Positions 53,332 through 62,444 of a DNA stretch of 64,000 bases are shown here, piece after piece (the stretch's first letter is position 1; each line of letters opens with the position of its first letter). The position numbers and the translations under genes were made by a program. The notes under the pieces are model-generated. The model had not been told where the DNA came from, searched no databases, and saw nothing but the letters and a program-made list of their open reading frames with translations. This stretch comes from Odoribacter sp. Z80 (GTDB lineage: Bacteria > Bacteroidota > Bacteroidia > Bacteroidales > Marinifilaceae): assembly GCF_009935865.1 (NCBI RefSeq), contig NZ_QWEL01000002.1, forward strand, positions 280,426 through 344,425, read 5' to 3'.

Positions 53332-54879
53332 CTATTCTTTTACTCCCTTCCGGATTTGGGAAAACATAATACTGAGCTCGGCTATCAACAGCAAGGTGAA
53401 CAACAGGGCAAACATCCAGAAAGTTGTGATAACCCACCCCGAAGCAATGCGGGTAATGGCAACATTAGTAGGCATCAAATCCTGTACTACCCAGGGTTGG
53501 CGCCCCACTTCCGCAACAATCCATCCGCATTGGGAAGCAACATAAGCCAAAGGAACACATGCAATAGCCAGATAAGGGATGATACGGAATTTATGGAACT
53601 TCCGTTTTTTGGCATACCACCAGGAAACGACAAACAGCAAAACAAACAGAAGTCCCAGCCCGACCATAATCCGGAAACTGTAAAACACCGGGACAACCGG
53701 CGGAATAGCCTCATCGGGAGATGACAAATACCCATAACCAAAATCCGGATAATTTTCCCGGAGCGTTTCCAGGGCCTCCTGTGCCAGCAAGCCGTTATTT
53801 TTTTCCAAAGCCGTCTTATACGTCTTCAAGGCCTCTATGGCCAGGCGTCCGTTAGCCATCCTTTGAGGAATGGAAGGATAAACCTTTCCGTCATGGGAGG
53901 TATATCCATTTACAATATCTTCTATTCCCGGTATAAATGCGTTAAAGTCATGATATCCTAAGAATGACAACACCTTCGGAACAGCAATGCCGTATTCCAC
54001 ACTACGCATACGCCCGGAAGGAAGTGCAGCGTCTTTCACCGGAAATCCTATAATCGTAAGGGCTGCTCCTTCCTGACCCCGGTTAAGGCCTTCCATAGCT
54101 GCCAGCTTCATGGGCTGGGTACGGGTAACATCCCGGGCACTGGTATCGCCGGTAAAAATAGTCAGGAGAATGCTCAAAAATCCGAATACCGAAGCCAGGA
54201 GTATACTTTTACGGGCAAACTCAAGATGCCTCTTCTTGAGAATAAACCAGGAACTGACTCCAATAACGAAACAGGCAGACAGAGTATAGGCCGAAGTAAC
54301 GGTATGGAAAAATTTATTCATCGCCGTTGGAGAAAACAAGACAGCCCAGAAATCATCCATCTCATTACGGGCAGTAAGAGGATTAAATTCCATACCCACC
54401 GGGTTTTGCATCCAGGCATTGGCAACCAATATCCACAAAGCCGAAATATTCGCCCCCACAAAAACCAGCCACGTAGCAGTCAGATGAAACCTCCGGCTTA
54501 CTTTATTCCAACCGAAAAACATCACAGCAAAAAAAGTAGCCTCAAGAAAAAAGGCAAAAAGTCCTTCTATAGCCAAGGGGGCACCGAAAATATCCCCGAC
54601 AAACCAAGAATAATTGGACCAGTTAGAACCAAACTGAAACTCAAGAATCAAACCGGTGGCAATCCCGATGGCAAAATTAATACCGAACAGCTTCATCCAG
54701 AACTTGGTGGCATGGAGCCATTCCTCCTTGCCCGTCCTCACCCACATCGTTTCCATGACAGCCAGTAAAAAAGACAATCCCAGGGTCAACGGAACAAACA
54801 TATAATGATATATCGCCGTCATGGCAAACTGCCAGCGCGACCATTCAATCAAAGAAGCGGAATTCAATTCAAACAGCAT
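53332..54879 (-). CDS. cydA: Cytochrome bd ubiquinol oxidase subunit I
   Basis: This 515-residue heme-bearing subunit has the N-terminal W-S-R-W-Q-F segment, conserved His ligands in the first helices (M-T-A-I-Y-H-Y) and the quinol loop G-W-I-V-A-E-V-G-R-Q-P-W. It is transcribed from the right after a DUF4492 gene (5 bp gap) and followed by cydB. Confidence 0.95.
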   Translation of the reverse strand: MLFELNSASLIEWSRWQFAMTAIYHYMFVPLTLGLSFLLAVMETMWVRTGKEEWLHATKFWMKLFGINFAIGIATGLILEFQFGSNWSNYSWFVGDIFGAPLAIEGLFAFFLEATFFAVMFFGWNKVSRRFHLTATWLVFVGANISALWILVANAWMQNPVGMEFNPLTARNEMDDFWAVLFSPTAMNKFFHTVTSAYTLSACFVIGVSSWFILKKRHLEFARKSILLASVFGFLSILLTIFTGDTSARDVTRTQPMKLAAMEGLNRGQEGAALTIIGFPVKDAALPSGRMRSVEYGIAVPKVLSFLGYHDFNAFIPGIEDIVNGYTSHDGKVYPSIPQRMANGRLAIEALKTYKTALEKNNGLLAQEALETLRENYPDFGYGYLSSPDEAIPPVVPVFYSFRIMVGLGLLFVLLFVVSWWYAKKRKFHKFRIIPYLAIACVPLAYVASQCGWIVAEVGRQPWVVQDLMPTNVAITRIASGWVITTFWMFALLFTLLLIAELSIMFSQIRKGVKE

Positions 54880-54883
54880 AGGG

Positions 54884-55093
54884 TTAAGGTTTAGTGATTA
54901 ATTCATTCAGGACATGTTTACTTTTTTCCTCATCTGTCGTATACCGGTTGTTCAGATAATCAGGCATTAAGAGGAATTTAAAAACAAAAAACAAAACAAA
55001 AAGTTTTGCCACAACAATTATCATGAGCATTTTCCCCCAACGGGGTAAATGGCTGAAGCCATCACGGTAAATATTCCAAAGACATTTCAACAT
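54884..55093 (-). CDS. DUF4492 small membrane protein of the cydAB operon
   Basis: This protein of about 69 residues starts M-L-K-C-L-W-N-I-Y-R-D-G-F and has one hydrophobic helix (M-I-I-V-V-A-K-L-F-V-L-F-F-V-F-K-F-L-L). DUF4492 proteins precede cydA in Bacteroidetes and may be an assembly factor, comparable to CydX; this role is inferred from position. A start 19 residues earlier is possible but the family normally begins here. Confidence 0.8.
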   Translation of the reverse strand: MLKCLWNIYRDGFSHLPRWGKMLMIIVVAKLFVLFFVFKFLLMPDYLNNRYTTDEEKSKHVLNELITKP

Positions 55094-55222
55094 ATGGCCA
55101 ATTTCTGTTTCATTAGGAAATAAACGTAATAAAATTATAAAAGTTTTCATTATAGAACAGAACTGAAGCCTTGTTTCTTTAAATTATTTTAAACAACAGA
55201 GAAAGGATTCATATAAATTGAT

Positions 55223-55230
55223 TATTTTTG
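55223..55230 (+). promoter_or_regulatory. -7 promoter box upstream of the PerM-type gene
   Basis: TATTTTTG fits TAnnTTTG and lies 13 bp before the ATG at 55243. A TTG start at 55228 would fall inside it and is therefore unlikely. Confidence 0.45.
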
Positions 55231-55242
55231 AAAAATAAAGTT

Positions 55243-56382
55243 ATGCAACAAAGGGGCAACCACTTAAAAAACATGAATACTATTACAAAATATATTTTGG
55301 GATTCGTAGCCCTGATTGCTGCCATTTTTTTCTCGTGGTATTTCTTTTCTGTGATTATTTATATATTGGTAGCTGCCGTTATTTCTTTCATCGGCAAACC
55401 CATCATTGACCTGCTAAGCAGAGTGAAATTCCGGGGACATTATTTACCGGGAACAGCAAAAGCCGCCATAACAGTGATCTGCCTGTGGTTGCTGTTCATT
55501 TTGTTTTTCGTTACAATCATTCCTTTAGCAGTACGGGAATTTCAGTCTCTGGGAAATGTCAGCGTATCGAATATCGTCAGTCAGTTGCAAAGTCCCATCG
55601 ACAACACAGGCCATTTTCTGAAACACTATGGTCTGTTGGACGAAAACGAAGATGTAAATGCCTACATCACCCGGCAACTCAGCGATTTGTTTAACATAGC
55701 CCGGTTAAAAATCTGGTTCCGCACGGTTGTGGGAACAGTAAGCGATATTTTTGTCGCTTTGTTTTCCATTACCTTTATTCTTTTTTTCTTTTTGAAAGAC
55801 AGCCGTTTATTCTCCGGCATGGTCTTGGCCATCGTGCCTTCCCGTTATGAGGAACAAGCCCGTAATGCCTTGGATTCCATACAAAAACTACTGGTAAGGT
55901 ATTTCGTGGGATTGTTGCTTGAAGTATTGGGAGTCATGACTCTGAACACTGCCGGCATGACATTTGTCGGTTTCGATTTCAACCATGCGCTCGTCATAGG
56001 TTTAGTGACCGGTATATTGAATGTCATTCCCTACATCGGGCCCCTCATCGGCATCTGTTTCGGACTGGCCGTAGGTGTGGTGTTAAACCTGGATATGGAA
56101 TTTTATCACCAAATGCTTCCGTTGCTTATCTATCAAACTGTCATCATGTCAATCACCCAGTTAATAGACAATGTCGTGTTTCAGCCTTACATCTATGGCA
56201 ACAGCGTATACGCCCATCCTCTGGAGATTTTCCTGGTGATTTTAATGGCAGGGAGTCTGGCAGGAATACCGGGAATGATTCTGGCCATCCCCTCTTATAC
56301 GGTAATCCGAGTCATCCTCAAGGAATTTTTCAACAAATACAAATTAGTGAAAAAACTGACTCAAAGCCTCAACGAACGGTAA
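55243..56382 (+). CDS. AI-2E/PerM family transport protein
   Basis: This membrane protein of about 379 residues has around eight helices and the family motifs P-Y-I-G-P-L-I-G and D-N-V-V-F-Q-P. It is related to TqsA/PerM, which export small molecules. Start at the ATG at 55243 (M-Q-Q-R-G-N-H), though M-N-T-I at 55273 is also possible. The 3' end overlaps the convergent glycosyltransferase gene by 22 bp. Confidence 0.88.
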   Translation: MQQRGNHLKNMNTITKYILGFVALIAAIFFSWYFFSVIIYILVAAVISFIGKPIIDLLSRVKFRGHYLPGTAKAAITVICLWLLFILFFVTIIPLAVREFQSLGNVSVSNIVSQLQSPIDNTGHFLKHYGLLDENEDVNAYITRQLSDLFNIARLKIWFRTVVGTVSDIFVALFSITFILFFFLKDSRLFSGMVLAIVPSRYEEQARNALDSIQKLLVRYFVGLLLEVLGVMTLNTAGMTFVGFDFNHALVIGLVTGILNVIPYIGPLIGICFGLAVGVVLNLDMEFYHQMLPLLIYQTVIMSITQLIDNVVFQPYIYGNSVYAHPLEIFLVILMAGSLAGIPGMILAIPSYTVIRVILKEFFNKYKLVKKLTQSLNER

Positions 56383-57497
56383 AGCTCCATCAAGACCTCC
56401 ACCATACGGCTCCAGGAAAATTCTTGTTTCCGGAGCGAGGTTTCCTGTTCGAAAGCAGCTTGCCGCCGGTGCTCATAAAAGTCAAGGATAGCTGCAGTAA
56501 TAGCACGAGGCTCCGGATCCACAACATAACCGGAACGACCGTCAGCAATAATTTCACCCAGTCCCCCTACTTTCGTCACCAACATCGCCTTATTAAAATG
56601 ATACCCGATTTGAGTCACTCCGCTCTGCGTAGCCGTTTTATAAGGCTGAACCACCAGGTCAGCAGCACAGAAATACTGATTGATTCTATCATTCGGAATA
56701 TAATCCGTATGCAAAATAACCCGGTCTTCCAATTTTAACTGACGAATCAAATCAACATAAAACTCCCCGTCGGAATAAAATTCTCCCGCTACAATGAGCC
56801 GTACAGGATAATCTTTCAGGCGGGAATCAGCAAGGGCCCGTAACAACAAATCCAATCCTTTGTAATCACGGATAAAACCAAAAAACAGCAAATAACGGTA
56901 GTCCGGATCCAATTTTAACTCCCGTAAAGCTTGTTCACGGCTGATAATCTCCCCATAGTGGTCATACACCGGATGGGGGGTATACCGGCGTTCAGGCGAC
57001 CGGACCAACTTCCCGATGTCATCATACACCTCATGCGACATAGCAATATAACCGTCCACCCCTCCGGTGAACCAGACCGTAAACATACGGTCGCCTATCC
57101 GCTTTTCATGAGGTATCATATTATCCGCAATACATACCACCCGGGTATGGCGGTTTCTCCTTGCCAAACGGGCAATAGTCCCAAAAGCAGGCCCCATAAA
57201 GGGAATCCAGAACTTAATGATAATCAAATCCGGACAAAGTTTCTTCAACTCCCTTCCCACCTTCCACCAATTGCAGGGATTAACGGAATTAATTTTACGG
57301 ACAATGCGTATTCCTTCCGGAGCTTTCTCATCCGTGTATTGCGTCTTACCGGGAAACAAAAAGCCTGGATATTGAAGGGTGAAATTATAAATCACTACTT
57401 CATGCCCTTCTTCCATCAACTGCCGGGCCAGTCTTTCATTCATGGCAGCCAATCCCCCCCGGTAAGGATGTGCAGTGCCCAGGATGACAATCTTCAT
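56361..57497 (-). CDS. Glycosyltransferase family 4 (GT-B fold)
   Basis: This 378-residue enzyme has a GT-B arrangement: N-terminal acceptor domain with H-P-Y-R-G-G-L-A-A-M, and C-terminal nucleotide-sugar domain with F-F-G-F-I-R-D-Y-K-G-L-D, V-V-Q-P-Y-K-T-A-T-Q-S-G-V-T-Q-I and V-V-D-P-E-P. It begins the surface-glycan region and is transcribed leftwards. Sugar donor and acceptor cannot be predicted. Confidence 0.88.
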   Translation of the reverse strand: MKIVILGTAHPYRGGLAAMNERLARQLMEEGHEVVIYNFTLQYPGFLFPGKTQYTDEKAPEGIRIVRKINSVNPCNWWKVGRELKKLCPDLIIIKFWIPFMGPAFGTIARLARRNRHTRVVCIADNMIPHEKRIGDRMFTVWFTGGVDGYIAMSHEVYDDIGKLVRSPERRYTPHPVYDHYGEIISREQALRELKLDPDYRYLLFFGFIRDYKGLDLLLRALADSRLKDYPVRLIVAGEFYSDGEFYVDLIRQLKLEDRVILHTDYIPNDRINQYFCAADLVVQPYKTATQSGVTQIGYHFNKAMLVTKVGGLGEIIADGRSGYVVDPEPRAITAAILDFYEHRRQAAFEQETSLRKQEFSWSRMVEVLMELYRSLRL

Positions 57498-57732
57498 ACA
57501 AACATTTTTTCAATCATCAAATTTATCAAAATATTTTAGGTATTTATATACATCTTTCCACTCAACTCATGATTATTTTTCCGCTACGCCCCAACTGGTT
57601 TTCAGCATTGGTTCCCGCTGACGACTTTGTAATTTCCTGCCGGAACAATGTCAAATGCAAGGGGAATGGATAAAACGACAAAAGAATACCAGCACGCTGT
57701 ATCAACATGTATATAAATACCAAAATATATTG

Positions 57733-57740
57733 TATTTTTG
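57733..57740 (+). promoter_or_regulatory. -7 promoter box of the FkbM gene
   Basis: TATTTTTG, 16 bp before the chosen ATG at 57757, in an otherwise non-coding spacer. Confidence 0.5.
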
Positions 57741-57756
57741 TAAAAACAAATTCAAC

Positions 57757-58536
57757 ATGAAACTTCACTTAAAAAGGCTGGCTTTTCGCACGTTAAGCAC
57801 CAAAAACTACCTGCGCCTCCTCCAACGGGGTTATTTTTTTGCTTACCGCTTCGGACTCCTGAAAAATACAGAAGAATACAAATATCATTATTTTGTCCGC
57901 CGGCTGATTCATCAGGGAGATTACATACTCGACATCGGAGCCAATCTGGGGTATTACTCCAAACTATTCTCCCGATGGGCAGGCCCCCGGGGTAAAGTAT
58001 TCTCCGTCGAGCCCATCCGGATTTACAACGAGATTTTCCGGGAAGCGACCCGTCATTGCAAAAACATCACCCTTTATCCCTATGCCCTCGGACTGGAAGA
58101 AAAGGAGATCACCCTGATAGCACCCCTGCACAACGGCTACATGCACACAGGCCTGCCCCACGTTTATAATCCGCAAAAAGACGGACAACTCAATGAACAG
58201 GAACTAACCTTTCCGGCCCAAATGAAGATTCCTTCCAAACTCTTCAATAACCTGGAAAAACTGAACTACATCAAGTGCGACATTGAAGGTTTTGAAGCAA
58301 TCGTCCTGAACGACCTGAAGGAAATCATTGCCAGACACCGGCCGATAGTCCAGGTTGAGGTCTGGAACCAGAACCGCCAGGAGGTACTGCAACTCTTCGG
58401 TTCCCTCGGTTACAATGCCTATCAACTGCAGAACCGGAAACTGACCGCTTATGAAAAACTACCGGCAGACTTTGACGGAGATTTCATCTTCATTCCCCAA
58501 ACCCATCCCGAGATAAATCGTTTAACCGGAAACTAA
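57757..58536 (+). CDS. FkbM-family SAM methyltransferase
   Basis: A 259-residue methyltransferase of the FkbM type, with the SAM motif D-I-G-A-N-L-G-Y-Y and V-E-P-I-R, and C-D-I-E-G-F-E in the acidic loop. FkbM members in polysaccharide loci O-methylate sugars. The ATG at 57757 follows a -7 box; a longer frame reaching 57655 would cross the promoter. A GT2 gene follows 10 bp downstream. Confidence 0.85.
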   Translation: MKLHLKRLAFRTLSTKNYLRLLQRGYFFAYRFGLLKNTEEYKYHYFVRRLIHQGDYILDIGANLGYYSKLFSRWAGPRGKVFSVEPIRIYNEIFREATRHCKNITLYPYALGLEEKEITLIAPLHNGYMHTGLPHVYNPQKDGQLNEQELTFPAQMKIPSKLFNNLEKLNYIKCDIEGFEAIVLNDLKEIIARHRPIVQVEVWNQNRQEVLQLFGSLGYNAYQLQNRKLTAYEKLPADFDGDFIFIPQTHPEINRLTGN

Positions 58537-58546
58537 TCCCCCTCTC

Positions 58547-59473
58547 ATGGAATTTTCTTTTAAAATATCAGTAGTCATTTGCACCTACAACCGGGAACAG
58601 TTCCTGCCCGGTTTGATGGATTCAATCCTCCGGCAAAGCTATGATAAAAATTCTTTTGAGATCGTATGGATTGACAACAACAGCACCGACCATACGGCAA
58701 CCCTTTGTCAGTCCTTTATCAAAGACCACCCTGACTACCACATCCGGTACACGGTGGAAAACCGCCAAGGCCTGTCCTTTGCCCGCAACCGGGGAATAGA
58801 AGAAGCAAAAGGAGAATACATCACTTTTGCCGATGATGATGCCGTCCTGGCACCGGATTTTCTTGAAAAAGTATGTGACTACCTCCACCGCAATCCTGGC
58901 ATTGCAGAAGTCGGAGGCCCTATTTATCTGCGGTATCTCGGTAAGATTCCGGCCTGGGAAAACCCGTATATGAACTCCCTCCTGGGATATTTCCATCCGG
59001 CTTCCCACCCCTATCTGATGGATAAAAAAAACAGAAAATATCCGCGGGGCTCAAACATGACTTTCCGGACAAGCGTATTCAATACATGCGGAAATTTCAA
59101 CACTGCCCTGGGCCGGGTGAAACGCTCTCTTATGGGAGGAGAGGAAAAAGACATCGCCTTCCGGATTCTGGACGCCGGCCATAAAATTGCATACATCCCC
59201 GAAGCTGTGGTCTATCATCTCGTCCCGGAAAGCCGGACCACCGCCCGATTCATCCGGGAGCAAGCCACAGGCACCGGCCGGAGCGAACACATCCGGGCAA
59301 AAGCAAACGGAAAATATCCCCGTAGAATATTCGTGGAAATGTTGAAATGGGGAGCAACCCTCATCCTTTGGTTCCGTTACATGCTGACCTTAAAACCACA
59401 GAAAGCCAATATGTTGGTACGTTTCCGCTACTGGGTCAGCCGTGGACTGGTCAGTCCTGTTCCAAAGGAATAA
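58547..59473 (+). CDS. Glycosyltransferase family 2
   Basis: This 308-residue GT-A enzyme has V-V-I-C-T-Y-N-R near the N terminus, D-N-N-S-T-D, A-R-N-R-G and F-A-D-D-D-A (metal-binding D-x-D near residue 98). The C terminus carries one or two helices. It is probably transcribed with the FkbM gene. Its last 23 bp overlap the convergent LicD gene. Confidence 0.9.
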   Translation: MEFSFKISVVICTYNREQFLPGLMDSILRQSYDKNSFEIVWIDNNSTDHTATLCQSFIKDHPDYHIRYTVENRQGLSFARNRGIEEAKGEYITFADDDAVLAPDFLEKVCDYLHRNPGIAEVGGPIYLRYLGKIPAWENPYMNSLLGYFHPASHPYLMDKKNRKYPRGSNMTFRTSVFNTCGNFNTALGRVKRSLMGGEEKDIAFRILDAGHKIAYIPEAVVYHLVPESRTTARFIREQATGTGRSEHIRAKANGKYPRRIFVEMLKWGATLILWFRYMLTLKPQKANMLVRFRYWVSRGLVSPVPKE

Positions 59474-60230
59474 TGGTTTTAAAATGAGGCACACGCTTCT
59501 CTACCGGAGGAGGCGTCATATAACTTTCCCCGAAATTGGCCACCAGATAGCGATGTACATCCTGCGGACAAGAAATCGGAACTCCCTCAAAATCAATTTT
59601 CTTCAAAGGGAAAATCATATCATAAGTATAAACCTGACGGGAATTCTGACCGAAACGGTACATCAGATACCTGGAACCGGTAATCCGACTCACAACACGA
59701 ACTGTCCCGGCCATTATTTTCAGAACAACCATCAGACTCCTCAGCAACAACAGATTATATTTTCTTTGAAAAAGAGAATAATAAACCTTCACATAATAAC
59801 GGTTAAGCCACAAATGTAACCGTGGGAAAGTAGGCTCAACAGGAAAAACATCTATATACAACCCGGTATACCTCAAATTCTCAGACTCGCGGTCCTCCGT
59901 CTTAAACTTAAACTCCCTCACTTTTCCAAAAACACAGGGCAGATTCTTATCATTGTCACGGGTATGTACAACAAAATCCGAAGGCAATTCCCGCTCTAAA
60001 ATGTTCAGCAAAGGAGCATAATCCTTCTCCAATACCTCAATGTCAAAATCATCATCCCACGGAATGAATCCCCCGTGACGGACCGCCCCCAACAAAGTGC
60101 CGCCATTAATCCAATAGGGAATACCGTGCTTATCACAAATCCGGGCCACTTCCATCGCAATCTCCAACATACGCCGCTGGGCTTTCCTCAAAACAGAACC
60201 TTCCGGATTATAACGGGATAAATCTTCCAT
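59451..60230 (-). CDS. LicD-family phosphotransferase
   Basis: This 259-residue enzyme has the LicD signature Y-W-I-N-G-G-T-L-L-G-A-V-R-H-G-G-F-I-P-W-D-D-D-F-D near residue 40, with the acidic metal-binding triad. LicD members transfer a phospho-group such as phosphocholine from a CDP carrier onto a sugar. The likely donor-maker is the upstream nucleotidyltransferase, whose stop lies 2 bp before this start. Confidence 0.88.
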   Translation of the reverse strand: MEDLSRYNPEGSVLRKAQRRMLEIAMEVARICDKHGIPYWINGGTLLGAVRHGGFIPWDDDFDIEVLEKDYAPLLNILERELPSDFVVHTRDNDKNLPCVFGKVREFKFKTEDRESENLRYTGLYIDVFPVEPTFPRLHLWLNRYYVKVYYSLFQRKYNLLLLRSLMVVLKIMAGTVRVVSRITGSRYLMYRFGQNSRQVYTYDMIFPLKKIDFEGVPISCPQDVHRYLVANFGESYMTPPPVEKRVPHFKTIIPLEQD

Positions 60231-60232
60231 AC

Positions 60233-60883
60233 CTAATAACCTAAAGTTTTAAATCCCCGGATAGCCACATCCATATCTTCCGGAGTATCTATTTCAAAAC
60301 ATTTGATTACTTCCGCCTTCACCGGCAAATGCGGCTCTATCTCCGAAAAAACATACTTCCCTTCCCGGTGAATGGTTATATCTTTCAGATAAGCAATTCC
60401 CGACCACTCATAGTCAGTCCGGGGCTGACGCCGGAAACCAGTAACTCTGTTCTCATCATCCAACAAAACAAAAACAGCCTCTTCCGTCTTGGAAGGAGTA
60501 ATTCCGATAAGAGAACACGAACCGTCAATATGCCGGACAAAATCATGAAAACTCTGCCGGTCTATCAACAAATCACCGTCTACAATCAAAAACGGCTCTT
60601 TCAGCATAGCAGATGCCAGATACAAACTATAAGCATTCGTCGTCGTCCGGTAATCCGGATTACGGATAAAAGTAACATTCGGATGAATACTCCGGACATG
60701 CTCTATCAGCTCCTCCTCCATAAACCCTACCACAATGCGGATATCCGGAATATCCTTTAACAAATCCAGCTGATAATCAATAAGAGCCCTACCGCCGATT
60801 TCCACCAGACATTTGGGCTTATTCAACCCCAATCGGGAACCCAGACCGGCACAACTTATAATAACGTGTTCAACATTCTGCAT
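60233..60883 (-). CDS. LicC-like nucleotidyltransferase
   Basis: This 216-residue enzyme has A-G-L-G-S-R-L-G-L-N-K-P-K-C-L near residue 12 (nucleotide loop and Lys), V-D-G-D-L-L (metal Asp) and later T-P-E-D-M-D. It resembles CTP:phosphocholine cytidylyltransferases and other sugar-phosphate nucleotidyltransferases. Next to LicD it most likely makes a CDP-activated head group; the nucleotide and head group are not proven. It overlaps the upstream phosphatase by 28 bp. Confidence 0.82.
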   Translation of the reverse strand: MQNVEHVIISCAGLGSRLGLNKPKCLVEIGGRALIDYQLDLLKDIPDIRIVVGFMEEELIEHVRSIHPNVTFIRNPDYRTTTNAYSLYLASAMLKEPFLIVDGDLLIDRQSFHDFVRHIDGSCSLIGITPSKTEEAVFVLLDDENRVTGFRRQPRTDYEWSGIAYLKDITIHREGKYVFSEIEPHLPVKAEVIKCFEIDTPEDMDVAIRGFKTLGY

Positions 60884-61467
60884 AATGCCTCCTCTGTAAA
60901 TACAACAACATTGGATAACTCTATCAAAGTCTTGATGGGTGTATGCACCCCTCCGTAAGCAATGGTATAATCAGACTTCTCAAACATGGGAACATCCCCC
61001 ATGCCATCTCCTATCGCTATGATTTTTTCAAAGCCCTCTGCACGCAACTGTTCGACAGCCTTTCCCTTATTCAGTATCTCGCGGACTCCGATCAATTTAT
61101 CCTCCTTATAATCAGCTAACGAGCAAAACGTACGGACTCCGATCTTCTCGACCAAAGACTTCAGCCAGACATCTAAATTGCCGGTAACAATAAACGTATT
61201 CTCCCGGTGGGCCTGCATAAAATCTACAATCAGAGGACTCAAAGCCACCTGACTGACAATCTCCTGCACCCGCGACAACGGAATAGCATTCAAAATCATC
61301 GTCCGAAGCTTAAACGAACGTTCAAAAGGAATCACTCCCTTTATCGTAGCCTCAGTCAAAGCCAGCATCTCCTCAAACAGTCCCAAATCACGCGCCAACA
61401 ATGGCAAAATCTCTTCCCGCGTAATTGTACCGTCCAAATCCAGACAAAAAGCAACTTTTTTATTCAT
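60856..61467 (-). CDS. HAD-superfamily phosphatase
   Basis: A 203-residue HAD hydrolase, with motif I D-L-D-G-T (Asp10 nucleophile, Asp12), motif II T-G-N-L-D near 94, and motif III/IV G-D-G-M-G-D near 149. It resembles phosphoserine and phosphocholine/phosphoethanolamine phosphatase types. It overlaps the LicC-like gene and shares its ATG base with the methyltransferase stop, so the four genes are one operon. It may prepare or recycle the head group. Confidence 0.82.
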   Translation of the reverse strand: MNKKVAFCLDLDGTITREEILPLLARDLGLFEEMLALTEATIKGVIPFERSFKLRTMILNAIPLSRVQEIVSQVALSPLIVDFMQAHRENTFIVTGNLDVWLKSLVEKIGVRTFCSLADYKEDKLIGVREILNKGKAVEQLRAEGFEKIIAIGDGMGDVPMFEKSDYTIAYGGVHTPIKTLIELSNVVVFTEEALCRMLNTLL

Positions 61468-62213
61468 TATTCTCTTACCAAATAAAAATAGGCCTGGTTG
61501 GTTTCCTCTCTGGCCCCCAATTCCGGAGTCAGCAACAAGTCAGTCTTTATCAAACGGAAACCATTCGCAAATAAACAATTCTCAAAATAATTTACATACT
61601 CACCTATCGTCCGGTATACAGCACTATAATGAACAGACAACTCATCCGAGAAAAAATCTTTCAGAGTCAGCCGCATACCCACGACAGAAACCGATTCCCT
61701 GAGATACACCCGTCCGCCTTTACGAACCAACCGGCAAAGCTTACGCATCAATTTCTCACAATCCGCATCATTCAGATACATCATCAATCCGGTTGCCACA
61801 ACAATATCGTATTCCTGCCTGCTCAGCCCCTCTTCCCGGATGTCCAGTGCCGACATCTCCGTAAAAACCACATTCGGACAAGAGACATAACGCTGCCGGG
61901 CACCCTCGATATATTGACTGATAAAATCAATCCCCTGATACAAGCCCGCTCTTTCAGCAAAAAAATCAGCCAACCGGCCGACACCACAACCAATATCCAA
62001 AACAACATCCTCCTCCCGACAGGTCAATATCTGTTCCAACAATCTTTTTTCATGAACATCCCTTTGCCGGGGAATATCATCATGGTCACGCAACATCACA
62101 GACCCCAATAAATTATCCTTATCCACCCGTTTTTCCCAGAAACGCTTTACTGTATCAAGATTTATATCGACAGACTGATTATAAATCCGATGGGATTGCG
62201 CCTTTTCTTCCAT
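61467..62213 (-). CDS. Class I SAM methyltransferase of the LicCD operon
   Basis: A 248-residue methyltransferase of the Rossmann type, with V-L-D-I-G-C-G-V-G-R-L near residue 71, G-I-D-F-I-S and L-C-R-L-V-R-K-G-G-R-V-Y. The first ~45 residues are an extension. As first gene of the operon it might methylate the amine of a phosphoethanolamine-type head group or a sugar; this is inference. A minus-strand TATATTTG box at 62268-62275 lies 55 bp upstream; a second copy, at 62216-62223, is too close to the start to be used. Confidence 0.82.
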   Translation of the reverse strand: MEEKAQSHRIYNQSVDINLDTVKRFWEKRVDKDNLLGSVMLRDHDDIPRQRDVHEKRLLEQILTCREEDVVLDIGCGVGRLADFFAERAGLYQGIDFISQYIEGARQRYVSCPNVVFTEMSALDIREEGLSRQEYDIVVATGLMMYLNDADCEKLMRKLCRLVRKGGRVYLRESVSVVGMRLTLKDFFSDELSVHYSAVYRTIGEYVNYFENCLFANGFRLIKTDLLLTPELGAREETNQAYFYLVRE

Positions 62214-62267
62214 GGCAAATATATACTATATCTCAAAAATAAGAGAACAACATTATAAATTATCAAA

Positions 62268-62275
62268 CAAATATA
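62268..62275 (-). promoter_or_regulatory. -7 promoter box of the methyltransferase-LicD operon
   Basis: TATATTTG on the minus strand gives a leader of about 45 nt. No -33 box is clear. Confidence 0.4.
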
Positions 62276-62410
62276 ATATATCTTATCCAGAATCTATTCC
62301 TTTCCGTGCAATATCATTAAAGCATTTAAATTCTGAAAAACATCTCAAGCGTAGCGGAAAAAAGAATCATAGGTTGGTATAAAGGTGTATATAGTTACCC
62401 TACTAAATCT

Positions 62411-62418
62411 TATATTTG
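62411..62418 (+). promoter_or_regulatory. -7 promoter box of the second GT2 gene
   Basis: TATATTTG followed by GCA. It lies inside a frame that could start at 62385, so the true start is downstream, at 62421 or 62445. Confidence 0.5.
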
Positions 62419-62444
62419 CAATGCCATACTTTAATCATTATGCT

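Noticed and set aside
62216..62223. Minus-strand TATATTTG box immediately before the methyltransferase start
   Set aside because: Transcription would begin inside the coding region; the copy at 62268-62275 fits better.
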